A stretch of 64,000 nucleotides of DNA from Hyphomicrobium_A sp963817485 (GCA_963817485.1 CAWFOR010000020.1:310001-374000), one strand, 5' to 3'. Shown: positions 9,652 through 18,185, counted from the stretch's first letter. Numbers and translations: made by a program. Notes: generated from the letters alone by a model not told the origin.

Positions 9652-10719
9652 ATGAGCAGGCGGTCGACCAAGCTCCTGAAGGCTGCGCTGGCGGCGGTGC
9701 ACTATTCGGGAGCCGAGAACATCCTTGCGCCCTTCACCAAGGGTGCCGGCGTCATTTTCATGCTGCATCAGGTGCGCCCTGATCCGCCGCAGGACTTCGC
9801 GCCGAGCCGCATCCTGCGCGTGACGCCCGACTTCCTCGACGCGGTGGTGGACTCCACGCTCGATGCGGGCTTCGACGTGATCCCGCTCGATGAGATTCCC
9901 GACCGCCTCGCTCGCGGCAGCGATCGCCCCTTCGCGTGCTTCACGCTCGATGACGGCTACCGCGACAACCGCGAGCACGCCTACCCGATCTTCAAGCGCC
10001 ACGGGCTCCCCTTCACCATCTACGTGCCGAGCGACTTCGCCGACGGCAGGGCCGACCTGTGGTGGCTCACGCTCGAGGACGTGCTGCGCATAGCCCCGCA
10101 CATCACGCTCGGCATGAACGGCGAGGGACGGCATTTCGCGCTCGGTACCACTGCCGAGAAGGAAGCCGCCTATCATGAGATCTACTGGTGGCTGCGCTCG
10201 ATCCCCGAGGATCTGGCGCGCACCGTCGTCGCCGAGCTTGCCGAAGCTTACGGCATCGACACGCGCGCGAGCCACGCCGAGCTCTTCATGTCCTGGGACG
10301 AGTTGCGCGAGCTTGCGCAAGACCCGCTGGTGACGATCGGCGCCCATACCAAGTCGCACTTTGCGCTCGGCAAGCTGCCCGAGGCCGACATGCGGGCCGA
10401 GATCGCCGACAGCGTCGCCCGCGTCGAGCGCGAGCTTGCCCGCCCCTGCCGGCACTTCAGCTACCCCTATGGGTGCGCGCGCAGCGCCGGCCCACGAGAG
10501 TTCCGCGTGGCTGAGGAGCTGGGGCTCCTAACCGCGGTGACGACGCAAAAAGGCCTGCTCCATCCCGAGCATGCGCAGGCGCTTACCGCCTTGCCGCGGC
10601 TCTCGCTCAACGGCGATTTCCAGGACATCCGCTACGTGAAGGCGTTGCTATCAGGCATACCCTTCGCCCTCATGCACGCGCTGCAGCGGATTTCGGGCCA
10701 GCAATCTTCCGCGGCCTAG
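9652..10719 (+). CDS. Polysaccharide deacetylase (NodB homology)
   Basis: This is a 355-residue carbohydrate esterase family 4 protein. The NodB motifs are visible: VIFMLHQV, then FTLDDGYRDNREHAYPIFKRHG (metal-binding Asp-Asp of motif 1), a HTKSH metal motif (IGAHTKSHFALG) and the later FSYPYG block. I chose ATG 9652 over 9598 because the conserved region starts shortly after it and the earlier 18 residues are uncharacteristic. It would remove N- or O-acetyl groups from the exopolysaccharide or its precursors. It closes the plus-strand arm of the exopolysaccharide cluster. No signal peptide is evident, so the compartment is uncertain. Confidence 0.82.
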   Translation: MSRRSTKLLKAALAAVHYSGAENILAPFTKGAGVIFMLHQVRPDPPQDFAPSRILRVTPDFLDAVVDSTLDAGFDVIPLDEIPDRLARGSDRPFACFTLDDGYRDNREHAYPIFKRHGLPFTIYVPSDFADGRADLWWLTLEDVLRIAPHITLGMNGEGRHFALGTTAEKEAAYHEIYWWLRSIPEDLARTVVAELAEAYGIDTRASHAELFMSWDELRELAQDPLVTIGAHTKSHFALGKLPEADMRAEIADSVARVERELARPCRHFSYPYGCARSAGPREFRVAEELGLLTAVTTQKGLLHPEHAQALTALPRLSLNGDFQDIRYVKALLSGIPFALMHALQRISGQQSSAA

Positions 10720-10752
10720 GGGCCCTCCCAACCGCCGCGCCCGTTAGGCGCA

Positions 10753-11889
10753 TTGATTGCGCGCCGCGCGCGCCGTATCACGCTCGCGAACGCAACATCG
10801 AGGGTCTCCGCCTTGGCAGTCTCAGCCGCATCGCCGGCAGCATCGCGTGTGGCGGCCGACGGGGACCGCGCCGTGCGCGCGTGGCTCTTCATCGTGGCGC
10901 TGCTGGTGTTCTCGATGGTCGTCGTCGGCGGGGCGACGCGGCTCACCGAGTCGGGCCTGTCGATCACCGAGTGGCAGCCGCTGCTCGGCGCCATTCCCCC
11001 GCTCAACGAAGCCGACTGGCAGGCGGCGTTCGAGAAGTACAAGGCGATCCCCGAGTACAGCATCGTGAACGCCGGAATGTCCCTCGGCGACTTCAAGTTC
11101 ATCTACTGGTGGGAGTGGACGCACCGGCTGCTCGGGCGACTTATCGGCGTGGCCTTCGCCATCCCATTCCTCGCGTTCTGGGCTATGGGCCGGCTGCGGC
11201 CGGGTTTGCCGCTGAAGCTGTTCGGCGTGCTGGCGCTGGGCGCCCTGCAGGGCTTCATCGGCTGGTACATGGTGAAATCCGGGCTCGTCGACCGCATCGA
11301 CGTGAGCCAGTACCGGCTCGCGCTGCACCTGTTGATCGCGTTGTCGATCCTGTCCTTGCTCGTCTGGCTCGCGCTCGATGCCGGGCCCGCGCCTCAGCGC
11401 GTGCGCTTGCAGACGGTGACGCGCGCGGAGCAGCGTTTTGCGGCGATCCTGTTCGGTCTTATCTTCCTGCAGGCAGGGCTCGGCGCCCTCGTTGCCGGAC
11501 TGAAGGCCGGCCACACCTACAATACGTGGCCGCTGATGGACGGGCGCTTCGTGCCCGCGGGGCTCGGCCAGCTCGCGCCCTGGTATCTCAACGTCTTCGA
11601 GAACGTGACGACCGTGCAGTTCGACCATCGCATGGTCGCCTATCTCGTGGTGGCGCTCGCGCTCTGGCACGTCGTGGCCCTGCGGCGCTCAGCCGACGAC
11701 GAGCGCCTCATCGGCACCGCCGGTCTGCTGGCCGCGGTGCTGCTCGCGCAGATGGCCATTGGCATTGCGACGTTGCTTGCCGGCGTGCCGATCGCGCTCG
11801 GCCTCGCACACCAGGCCGGCGCAGCGATCGCTATCGCCGCCGCGACCGTGCATCTTCACGGAATGACGCGGGCGGCCTCGCGCGCCTGA
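10753..11889 (+). CDS. ctaA: Heme A synthase (COX15/CtaA)
   Basis: The protein has about eight membrane spans and oxidises heme O to heme A for aa3-type cytochrome oxidase. Conserved histidine motifs are present: WWEWTHRLLGR in the first half, VQFDHRMVAYLVV and LGLAHQAGA in the second, plus the GGATRLTESGLSITEW start typical of alphaproteobacterial type 2 CtaA. The start is uncertain: the longest frame opens at TTG 10753, but the first 35 residues are Arg/Ala-rich and not conserved, and downstream TTG/GTG codons are possible. The 3' end overlaps the convergent argC by 34 bp. Confidence 0.92.
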   Translation: MIARRARRITLANATSRVSALAVSAASPAASRVAADGDRAVRAWLFIVALLVFSMVVVGGATRLTESGLSITEWQPLLGAIPPLNEADWQAAFEKYKAIPEYSIVNAGMSLGDFKFIYWWEWTHRLLGRLIGVAFAIPFLAFWAMGRLRPGLPLKLFGVLALGALQGFIGWYMVKSGLVDRIDVSQYRLALHLLIALSILSLLVWLALDAGPAPQRVRLQTVTRAEQRFAAILFGLIFLQAGLGALVAGLKAGHTYNTWPLMDGRFVPAGLGQLAPWYLNVFENVTTVQFDHRMVAYLVVALALWHVVALRRSADDERLIGTAGLLAAVLLAQMAIGIATLLAGVPIALGLAHQAGAAIAIAAATVHLHGMTRAASRA

Positions 11890-12860
11890 GCCTTTGCGCC
11901 GCGACCGGCGTCGAGCCCGAGCATCAGCCGGATGTTCTGCACGGCCGCACCCGCGGCGCCTTTGCCGAGGTTGTCGAGCCGCGCAACCAGCACGGCCTGG
12001 CGCAGATCGGCTTTGCCGAACACGAAGATCTCCAGCCGGTCCGTACCGTTGAGCGTCTCGGCCGCGAGCCGCGTCATCGACGCGCCGGGCTCCTGTACGA
12101 TGCTGATCAGCTCGGAGCCGCGGTAGTGCTTGTCGAGCGCAAGCTCGAGGTCGCGCAGACAGGGTTTGCCCGGCAGCTCGTCGAGATGCAGCGGGATCGA
12201 CACGAGCATGCCTTGGCGAAAGTTGCCGACGGAGGGGATGAAGATCGGCCTCCGCGTAAGTCCCGAATAGCGATGCAGCTCGGGAATATGCTTGTGCTCG
12301 AGCGAAAGCCCGTACAGCTCGAACGACGGCGCGGTGCCGGCCTCGTAGGCCTCGATCATGCTGCGGCCGCCGCCCGAGTAGCCGCTCACCGCGTTGATGG
12401 CGAGGGGTGCATCGGTGGCGAGCAGCCTGGCGTCGATCAGCGGCCGGATGAGCGCGATGGCGCCCGTCGGGTAGCAGCCGGGGTTGGCGACGTGCTTTGC
12501 CTGGCGAATGGCGTCGGCCTGATGGGCGTCGAGCTCAGGGAAGCCATAGGCCCAGCCGGGTGCGACCCGGTGTGCCGTCGAGGCGTCGAGGATCTTCGGG
12601 GCGTCCTCGCCCAATTCGGCCGCGAGCGCCACCGCCTCGCGCGCGGCGTCGTCGGGCAGGCACAGCACCACGAGGTCGGCTTCGCGCATCAGGGCTTGCC
12701 GCGACTTGGCGTCCTTGCGTTTCTCAGGATCGATGCTCAACACCTCGACCTCGGGAAGCGCAGCCAGCCGCTCGCGGATCTCGAGGCCGGTCGTCCCGGC
12801 CTCGCCGTCGATGAAGATCCTCGGCTTCGCCGAGGCGGCTTTGCTGTGGCGCACGCCCAT
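11856..12860 (-). CDS. argC: N-acetyl-gamma-glutamyl-phosphate reductase, type 2
   Basis: This enzyme performs the NADPH-dependent third step of arginine biosynthesis. The N-terminal Rossmann region reads IFIDGEAGTTGLEIRERL. The catalytic Cys lies in NPGCYPTGAI, and the dehydrogenase C-domain includes AVSGYSGGGRSMIE and ELHRYSGL. I start at ATG 12860 (MGVRHSKAASAKPRIF), because the upstream 16 residues from 12908 are not family-like. The length (334 aa) fits type 2 ArgC. The distinctive short type near rpsI/rplM is common in Hyphomicrobiales. Confidence 0.92.
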   Translation of the reverse strand: MGVRHSKAASAKPRIFIDGEAGTTGLEIRERLAALPEVEVLSIDPEKRKDAKSRQALMREADLVVLCLPDDAAREAVALAAELGEDAPKILDASTAHRVAPGWAYGFPELDAHQADAIRQAKHVANPGCYPTGAIALIRPLIDARLLATDAPLAINAVSGYSGGGRSMIEAYEAGTAPSFELYGLSLEHKHIPELHRYSGLTRRPIFIPSVGNFRQGMLVSIPLHLDELPGKPCLRDLELALDKHYRGSELISIVQEPGASMTRLAAETLNGTDRLEIFVFGKADLRQAVLVARLDNLGKGAAGAAVQNIRLMLGLDAGRGAKAQAREAARVIP

Positions 12861-12943
12861 GGGCGTCGAGCTCCAATGCGTCCGTTGCGTTGGCTCTAGG
12901 TCCGGCAAACCCGAACGTCAATACGCCCAGGTCCGCAATCGGC

Positions 12944-13675
12944 TCAGGTGAGCCCCAATCGGTGCAGGATGCCCTGCCACAGGGTCTCCGAGCAGCCGAA
13001 ATCGAAGGCGCGGCAGGTGACCTGGTGCGAGCCCTCGTAGATCATCTCCAGCGCCACCCAGAGAATGATGGCGAGGCCGATCCAGGCGATCCACGGCTGG
13101 CGCACAAGCAGCTTGGCTATGTAGGCCGAGGCCACTGCCATGAGTACGATGGCGATGGCGAGACCGACGACGAGCGCCAGCGTAGAGCCCTTGGATGCGC
13201 CCGCGACCGCCAGCACGTTGTCGAGCGACATGGAGACGTCGGCAAGCGTGATGAGCCCCACGGCCGACCAGAAGCCGAGCTCGCTGCCGTTTGTGGCCGT
13301 GTCCGCGTGCGCCGAGTGATCCTCCATCTTGATCTGCCGGTACATCTTCCAGCAGACCCAGAGGAGCAGGATGCCGCCGGCGAGCGTCAGCCCGATGATG
13401 GATAGAAGCTGCACGGTGACGGCCGCGAAGAGGATGCGCAGCACGACCGCGGCGGCAATGCCCCAGAAGATGACCTTGGCGCGGATATCACGCCCCACGC
13501 GCGACGCTGCCATGCCGACGACGATGGCGTTGTCGCCGGCGAGCACGAGGTCGATCATCATGATGTTCAGAAGCGCGAGGCCGTTCTCGCGGTACCAGTC
13601 GATGCTCAACAGGTGCCCGGCTTCCTCGCCGAGAAAGCTCACGCCCGCGGCCAGTTCTTGCAGCAGCCAGTTCAT
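12944..13675 (-). CDS. TerC/YjbE-family integral membrane protein
   Basis: A 243-residue protein with about seven membrane spans. The two acidic motifs that define TerC are present: MIDLVLAGDNAIVVGM near residue 40 and VSMSLDNVLAVAGASKG in the second half. Family members are linked to tellurite resistance and, in several bacteria, to manganese efflux or loading of exported metalloenzymes. The substrate here is not determinable. It lies downstream of rpsI behind a probable terminator. I looked for a yybP-ykoY manganese riboswitch in the 136-bp leader and found none. Confidence 0.85.
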   Translation of the reverse strand: MNWLLQELAAGVSFLGEEAGHLLSIDWYRENGLALLNIMMIDLVLAGDNAIVVGMAASRVGRDIRAKVIFWGIAAAVVLRILFAAVTVQLLSIIGLTLAGGILLLWVCWKMYRQIKMEDHSAHADTATNGSELGFWSAVGLITLADVSMSLDNVLAVAGASKGSTLALVVGLAIAIVLMAVASAYIAKLLVRQPWIAWIGLAIILWVALEMIYEGSHQVTCRAFDFGCSETLWQGILHRLGLT

Positions 13676-13757
13676 GCCAATCGTCCCTCGTCCCGCGGCG
13701 CCCCGGAAAAGCTATGTGGCATCGGTGCGCAAGCGCGGCAAGCTAAAGCGATAAGAG

Positions 13758-13786
13758 AACGGCGGCCCGGGATCCGAGCCGCCGCC
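13758..13786 (-). terminator. Probable intrinsic terminator of rplM-rpsI
   Basis: CGGCGGC (13760-13766) pairs with GCCGCCG (13778-13784) around an 11-nt loop. Read on the minus strand it is followed by TTCTCTTAT. It sits about 26 bp after the rpsI stop. Confidence 0.55.
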
Positions 13787-13811
13787 AATTGGTGACCGGA
13801 TCGTCGGCCGC

Positions 13812-14300
13812 TTAGCGCTTGGAGAACTGGAAGCTGCGGCGGGCTTTCATGCGGCCGTACTTCTTGCGCTCGACGACGCGGCTGTCGCGGGTGAGGAACC
13901 CGCCCTTCTTCAACACGCCGCGCAGATCGGGCTCGAAGTAGGTGAGCGCCTTGGAGATGCCGTGGCGCACGGCACCCGCCTGGCCGGAGAGGCCGCCGCC
14001 CAGCACCGTCGCCATGATGTCGTACTGGGTGTTGCGGTTGGCGGCCGTCAGCGGCTGCTGCAACAGCATCTGCAGCACGGGGCGGGCGAAATACTTGGTG
14101 AAGTCCTTGTCGTTGACGGTGATCACGCCCTTGCCGGGCTTGATCCACACGCGGGCGATTGCGTTCTTGCGCTTGCCGGTGGCGTAGGCGCGGCCGAGAG
14201 AATCGAGCTTCTGCACGTGCTGGGGCGCGGCGTCGGCCGGCGGGGGCGCGGCGCTCTTGAGCTCGCCGAGGGCGTCGAGAGACTTTGTTTCCTGCGCCAT
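13812..14300 (-). CDS. rpsI: 30S ribosomal protein S9
   Basis: The 162-residue S9 has an alphaproteobacterial N-terminal extension (MAQETKSLDALGELKS) followed by the S9 core YATGKRKNAIARVWIKPG and VNDKDFTKYF, and the invariant tail RRSFQFSKR that reaches the P-site tRNA. The ATG at 14300 is in frame with the upstream rplM and no stop lies between them in the sequence as given. Normally the two genes are separate and co-transcribed. See the rplM entry for the extra base. Confidence 0.95.
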   Translation of the reverse strand: MAQETKSLDALGELKSAAPPPADAAPQHVQKLDSLGRAYATGKRKNAIARVWIKPGKGVITVNDKDFTKYFARPVLQMLLQQPLTAANRNTQYDIMATVLGGGLSGQAGAVRHGISKALTYFEPDLRGVLKKGGFLTRDSRVVERKKYGRMKARRSFQFSKR

Positions 14301-14302
14301 TC

Positions 14303-14768
14303 TTATAGCCCTCGCGTTCTTACGGTTCAGCTTCGCCACGTCGAGCGCCTCCGGGTTCTGGGCGGCGTGCGGATGCTCCGCACCCTTGTAGACCTTGAGA
14401 TTGCGCATCAATTTGCGCTGCAGCGGTCCGCGCTTCAGCATGCGCTCTACGGCCTTCTGGACGACGCGCTCGGGGAACTTGCCCTCGAGGATCTGCCGCG
14501 GCGTCGTCTCCTTGATGCCGCCGGGGTGGCCGGTGTGCCGGTAGTAGATCTTGTCGGTGTGCTTATCGCCGGTGAAGACGACCTTCTCGGCGTTGATGAC
14601 GACGATGTTGTCGCCGCAGTCGACGTGGGGCGTGTAGATCGCCTTGTGCTTGCCCTTGAGGCGGGTGGCGATCAAAGCGGCCAGCCGGCCGACGACGAGG
14701 CCGTCGGCGTCGATCAGGATCCACTTCTTCTCCACCTCGCCGGCTTTGGCGACGTAGGTCCTCATCAT
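14303..14768 (-). CDS. rplM: 50S ribosomal protein L13 (runs in frame into rpsI as given)
   Basis: L13 is an early-assembly 23S rRNA-binding protein. The sequence MMRTYVAKAGEVEKKWILID, GLVVGRLAALIA, YTPHVDCGDN, YYRHTGHPGGIKE and EALDVAKLNRKNARA is full length (about 153 aa). A stop is expected directly after RKNARA. Reading GCT-A-TAA-GA-ATG on the minus strand, removal of one base at about 14306 creates TAA at 14303-14305, 2 nt before the S9 ATG. As written, L13 and S9 form one 317-residue frame from 14768 to 13812. Starts at 14768 or 14765 (MM) are equivalent; GGAG lies 5-8 nt upstream. Confidence 0.93.
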
Positions 14769-14894
14769 GGGCGCTCCGTTGGCTGGCGCTGTCGGGGAAT
14801 GCGAAGCGCGGTAGAAACCAAAACCGTGCTCGGTTGTCAATCTGCTCGTTGCGCTATTTACAAAAAGCAATCAGAACAATAGCTTAGCGCATAC

Positions 14895-14930
14895 GGTAAT
14901 ATAATACCACATATGCGGTAAAATAATACC
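14895..14930. promoter_or_regulatory. Tandem GGTA-N6-TACC operator pair
   Basis: Two inverted repeats, GGTA-ATATAA-TACC (14895-14908) and GGTA-AAATAA-TACC (14917-14930), start exactly 22 bp apart, two helical turns. The first contains TATAAT. They lie in an AT-rich patch of the region shared by rplM (minus) and the secreted protein at 15042 (plus). This is the layout of a cooperative repressor site. The regulator is unknown and not obvious nearby. Confidence 0.55.
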
Positions 14931-15041
14931 GCCACCGAATCCTGCCCGAGCCGCCCGCGAGCCGGAAATCGGTCGCAAAATCGTGGCCCTTGAGCCGCCG
15001 GCGGTCTATGTGTGCGCCCGCAATATCCGGAGATCCGATTC

Positions 15042-15575
15042 ATGAGCTTCCTGCTGAGTTCGCTGAGGTTGGGCGCTGCTGGCTTCGCGATGAGCCTCCT
15101 CCTTGTCGGTCCTGGTGCGCTTGCCGAGGACGCGCCCGAGCCGCCGATGAAGCAGATCAAGCTCACCGACAAGCAGGTCACCGACTTCATCTCCGCGCAG
15201 CCCGAGCTCGCCAAGATCTCCGAGAAGCTGCAGGGGACGAACGGCCAGCCCGATGCGGCCGCGCAGGCGGACCTCGAGGAGATTGCCAAGAAGCACGGGT
15301 TTGCGAACTTCAGCGAGCTCGACGACGTCGCCGCCAATATCTCGCTCATCATGGCGGGGCTCGACGCGCAGACGGGCGAGTTCACCGATCCCGCCGAGGC
15401 GCTGACGAAGGAGCTGGACGGCGTGAAGGCCGACACCTCGATCGGAGAGACCGACAAGAAGCAGCTCGTCGATCAGCTCACCGAGGCGATCAAGTCGACG
15501 CCCAAGGTCGAGCACAAGGAGAACGTCGACATCGTGAAGGCGCATCGCGCGGAGATCGAGAAGGCGCTGCAGTAG
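15042..15575 (+). CDS. Secreted protein of unknown function
   Basis: The 177-residue product starts at ATG 15042 with GGAG 11 nt upstream and has a clear Sec signal (LGAAGFAMSLLLVGPGALAED). The mature part is acidic, helical and free of cysteine: QIKLTDKQVTDFISAQPELA, LQGTNGQPDAAAQADLEEIAKKHGF and a final EIEKALQ. I do not recognise a named family with certainty, although similar small periplasmic helical proteins occur in Hyphomicrobiales. The tandem GGTA-N6-TACC sites lie about 110 bp upstream and may control it. Confidence 0.7.
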   Translation: MSFLLSSLRLGAAGFAMSLLLVGPGALAEDAPEPPMKQIKLTDKQVTDFISAQPELAKISEKLQGTNGQPDAAAQADLEEIAKKHGFANFSELDDVAANISLIMAGLDAQTGEFTDPAEALTKELDGVKADTSIGETDKKQLVDQLTEAIKSTPKVEHKENVDIVKAHRAEIEKALQ

Positions 15576-15607
15576 CGCCGGGCGCTTGCCGGCAGTAGTC
15601 TTGCGCG

Positions 15608-16483
15608 ATGCCTTTGGAGGCTTTGAAGAAGATGCAGGAGCGCACGTCGACAGCGCAGGCAAAGGGCAAAGCTCCGGCGAGCCCCGAGAAGCTGTCCGCC
15701 CTTCTCGTCGATCGCCCGCAGCCGGGCGTCGCGGTGCTGACACTCAACCGGCCCGAAAGCCGCAACGCGCTGTCGCTCAAGACCATCGCCGAGCTGCACG
15801 TCGCCATTGAGGGGCTCGCGACCGACCGCCATGTCGCGGCGATCGTGCTCGCGGCCGCAGGGCCCGCATTCTCCGCCGGCCACGACCTGAAGGAGCTCAC
15901 CGCCCATCGCGCGGACGCCGATCGCGGGGTCGCCTTCTTCGACGAGACGATGACGCGCTGCTCCGCCATGATGCAGGCGATCGTCGCCTGCCCGAAGCCG
16001 GTCATCGCCGCAGTGCAGGGTACAGCGACCGCCGCCGGCTGCCAGCTTGTCGCCACCTGCGATCTCGCGGTTGCCGCGCAAAGCGCGAAGTTCGCCACGC
16101 CCGGCGTCAACATCGGCCTCTTCTGCTCCACACCCATGGTGGCGCTGTCGCGCAACGTTTCGCGCAAGCACGCCATGGAGATGCTGCTGCTGGGCGAGAT
16201 GATCCCGGCTGAGCAGGCTGCGGCGTACGGCCTCGTCAACCGCGTCGTGCCGGACGCGGAGGTGCTGAAGGAGGCCATCGCGCTCGCCGCCCAGATCGCC
16301 GCCAAGTCGCCGCTCACCGTGGCTACCGGTAAGGTTGCCTTCTACAAGCAGGCCGAGATGCCGCTCTCCGAGGCCTACAAGTACGCCGCTCGCGTCATGG
16401 TCGAGAACATGATGGCGCGCGATGCGGAGGAAGGGATCGGCGCCTTCCTCGAGAAGCGCAAGCCCGAGTGGACCGGCCGCTAA
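15608..16483 (+). CDS. Enoyl-CoA hydratase/isomerase family protein (ECHDC3-like)
   Basis: A 291-residue crotonase-fold protein. The oxyanion-hole regions are recognisable: FSAGHDLKEL and GTATAAGCQLVATCDL. The two catalytic glutamates of true enoyl-CoA hydratases (in GGGxELA and PEVxLG) are replaced here (AGCQLV and PGVNIG), as in the ECHDC3-like subgroup, so classical hydration of enoyl-CoA is unlikely. ATG 15608 gives a 30-residue extension before VAVLTLNRPESRNALS. It heads a plus-strand run with a VOC protein and a CoA-binding protein, with 24- and 35-bp gaps. Confidence 0.85.
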   Translation: MPLEALKKMQERTSTAQAKGKAPASPEKLSALLVDRPQPGVAVLTLNRPESRNALSLKTIAELHVAIEGLATDRHVAAIVLAAAGPAFSAGHDLKELTAHRADADRGVAFFDETMTRCSAMMQAIVACPKPVIAAVQGTATAAGCQLVATCDLAVAAQSAKFATPGVNIGLFCSTPMVALSRNVSRKHAMEMLLLGEMIPAEQAAAYGLVNRVVPDAEVLKEAIALAAQIAAKSPLTVATGKVAFYKQAEMPLSEAYKYAARVMVENMMARDAEEGIGAFLEKRKPEWTGR

Positions 16484-16507
16484 GCCAAGCAAACGAGGCG
16501 CAATCCG

Positions 16508-16930
16508 ATGGAGCCGAGGCTGTCGCTCGTCACGCTCGGGGTGAGCGATGTCGCGCGCTCGCGCGCCTTCTACGAGGCGCTGGGCTTCAAGGCCGCGCGG
16601 CCTTCGGAGGATGCCGTCACCTTCTTTAGCGCCGGCGGCGTGATCCTTGCTCTGTACGGGCGCGCCGCACTCGCCGAGGACGCAATGATCCCCGACAGCA
16701 AGCCGGGCTTCTCCGGCATTGCGCTCGCGCACAACGCGCGCAGCGAAGCCGAGGTCGAAGCCGTGCTGGCGGAGGCGGTCGCGGCGGGCGCGACGCTGAT
16801 CAAGAGCGCGCGTAAGGCGTTCTGGGGCGGCTACTCGGGATACTTCGCCGATCCCGACGGCCACTTGTGGGAAGTCGCCTACAATCCATATTTCAAGCTC
16901 GACGACGCGGGGCGCGTCGCGCTCGATTGA
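16508..16930 (+). CDS. VOC (glyoxalase/bleomycin-resistance fold) protein
   Basis: A 140-residue single VOC module: SLVTLGVSDVARSRAFYEALGF at the start, a central RSEAEVEAVLAEAVAAGAT helix and the C-terminal YSGYFADPDGHLWEVAYNP strand. This subgroup has paired beta-alpha-beta-beta-beta units but unknown substrates. The metal ligand E in HLWEV is kept. It sits between the crotonase and the CoA-binding gene, probably as one transcript. Confidence 0.85.
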   Translation: MEPRLSLVTLGVSDVARSRAFYEALGFKAARPSEDAVTFFSAGGVILALYGRAALAEDAMIPDSKPGFSGIALAHNARSEAEVEAVLAEAVAAGATLIKSARKAFWGGYSGYFADPDGHLWEVAYNPYFKLDDAGRVALD

Positions 16931-16965
16931 AGCCCCAGCCGGTGCACGCGCTCCAGAAAGCGGCC

Positions 16966-17499
16966 ATGACTCACGACAGCTATAGCGACGACTACATCGC
17001 CGATATCCTCGGCTCCGCGCGCGTCTTCGCCTTCGTCGGCGCGTCCGCCAACACGAGCCGGCCGAGTTACTTCGCCATGAAGTACCTGCTCGGCAAGGGC
17101 TACGGCGTCATCCCCATCAATCCCGGCCTCGCCGGCCAGGAGTTGCTCGGGCAGAAGGTCTACGCCTCGCTTGCCGAGGTGCCGGGGCCCGTTGACGTCG
17201 TGGACATCTTTCGCTCTTCCGACGCCGTGCTCGGCATCGTGCGGCAAGCCATTGCTCTCAAAGACAAGCTCGGGCTCACGACGATCTGGATGCAACTCGG
17301 CGTGAGGAGCGACGAGGCGGCGGCCGAAGCCGAGGCGGCCGGCCTCAAGGTCGTCATGAACCGCTGCGCCAAGATCGAGTACGGGCGGTTGTCGGGCGAG
17401 ATCGGCTGGGCCGGCGTCAACTCGGGCAAGATCTCGAGCCTGCGGCCGAAGCTCGCCGCCCGCGGCGTGCAGAGCCACGTCATCGGCGGCAAGCGCTAG
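16966..17499 (+). CDS. CoA-binding domain protein (YccU-like)
   Basis: A 177-residue Rossmann-fold protein of the CoA_binding_2 type. It has VFAFVGASANTSRPSYF near the start, YGVIPINPGLAGQELLGQKVYAS and TTIWMQLGVRSDEAA, then NRCAKIEYGRL, which is characteristic of this family. ATG 16966 is chosen because the upstream extension from 16867 overlaps the VOC gene and is not family-like. Such proteins bind CoA but have no settled function. Its 3' end overlaps the convergent aquaporin gene by 4 bp. Confidence 0.87.
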   Translation: MTHDSYSDDYIADILGSARVFAFVGASANTSRPSYFAMKYLLGKGYGVIPINPGLAGQELLGQKVYASLAEVPGPVDVVDIFRSSDAVLGIVRQAIALKDKLGLTTIWMQLGVRSDEAAAEAEAAGLKVVMNRCAKIEYGRLSGEIGWAGVNSGKISSLRPKLAARGVQSHVIGGKR

Positions 17500-18185
17500 C
17501 TCGAGCCCGATCCTTCGGAAGCTGCTCGCGGTGCCAATGCCGTCGCCGCTGCAAGGGCGCAGATCGCGCCTATGGCCTGTGCGGCCACGAACAGCGGCAC
17601 GTCCTGCGGGCGAATACCAGCGAACGTGTCGGAGATCGCTCGCGCGATGGTAACGGCCGGATTGGCAAACGACGTCGAGGCGGTGAACCAGTACGCCGCG
17701 GCGATATAGAGGCCGACCGATGCTGCGACCGCCGACGGCTTCGTGCGCAGCGTGAGAAGAATTGTCACGACAAGACCGAACGTCGCCGTCCATTCCGAGA
17801 ACGCTTGCGCGAGACCGGAGCGGGCCTTGGCCGAGACCTGTAGCAGAGGAAGGTCGAACATCATGTGGGCGATGAAGACGCCAAGCAGAGCGCCGGCAAG
17901 CTGCGCGATCGCGTAGGGAACGGCGTCCCGTAGGCGCATTTTGCCGCCGACCACGAATGCGAGCGTTACGGCGGGATTGAGGTGTGCGCCCGAGATGGGC
18001 CCGAGCATGGTGATGAGAACCACCAGCATGGCGCCCGTCGGGAAGGTATTGCCGAGAAGCGCGAGCGCTTCGTTGCCGCCGGCGAGCCGCTCGCCCATGA
18101 TTCCGGAGCCGATGACGGTCGCGAGCAGGAATGCCGTGCCGAAGGCTTCTGCAGCGAGCTTGCGCGCCAACGCCACTTCGCTCAC
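17496..18185 (-). CDS. aqpS: Aquaglyceroporin of the arsenic operon (AqpS type)
   Basis: A MIP-family channel of 229 aa starting at GTG 18185, with the GTGA overlapping the arsC stop. The first NPA is intact (GAHLNPAVTLAF) and the second reads FANPAVTIARAI. Six membrane spans can be traced. In Sinorhizobium meliloti an AqpS replaces the arsenite pump: ArsC reduces arsenate and the channel lets arsenite leave down its gradient. The same arrangement here (arsR-arsC-aqpS) supports that role. The longer frame up to 18635 is only the arsC region read out of frame. Confidence 0.85.
   Translation of the reverse strand: MSEVALARKLAAEAFGTAFLLATVIGSGIMGERLAGGNEALALLGNTFPTGAMLVVLITMLGPISGAHLNPAVTLAFVVGGKMRLRDAVPYAIAQLAGALLGVFIAHMMFDLPLLQVSAKARSGLAQAFSEWTATFGLVVTILLTLRTKPSAVAASVGLYIAAAYWFTASTSFANPAVTIARAISDTFAGIRPQDVPLFVAAQAIGAICALAAATALAPRAASEGSGSS

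Noticed and set aside
13676..13811. Possible yybP-ykoY manganese riboswitch before terC
   Set aside because: The conserved loops are missing; the hairpin fits an rpsI terminator.
14858..15457. 199-codon minus-strand frame over the secreted protein gene
   Set aside because: Ser/Ala-rich antisense shadow; the plus strand has a signal peptide and a ribosome-binding site.
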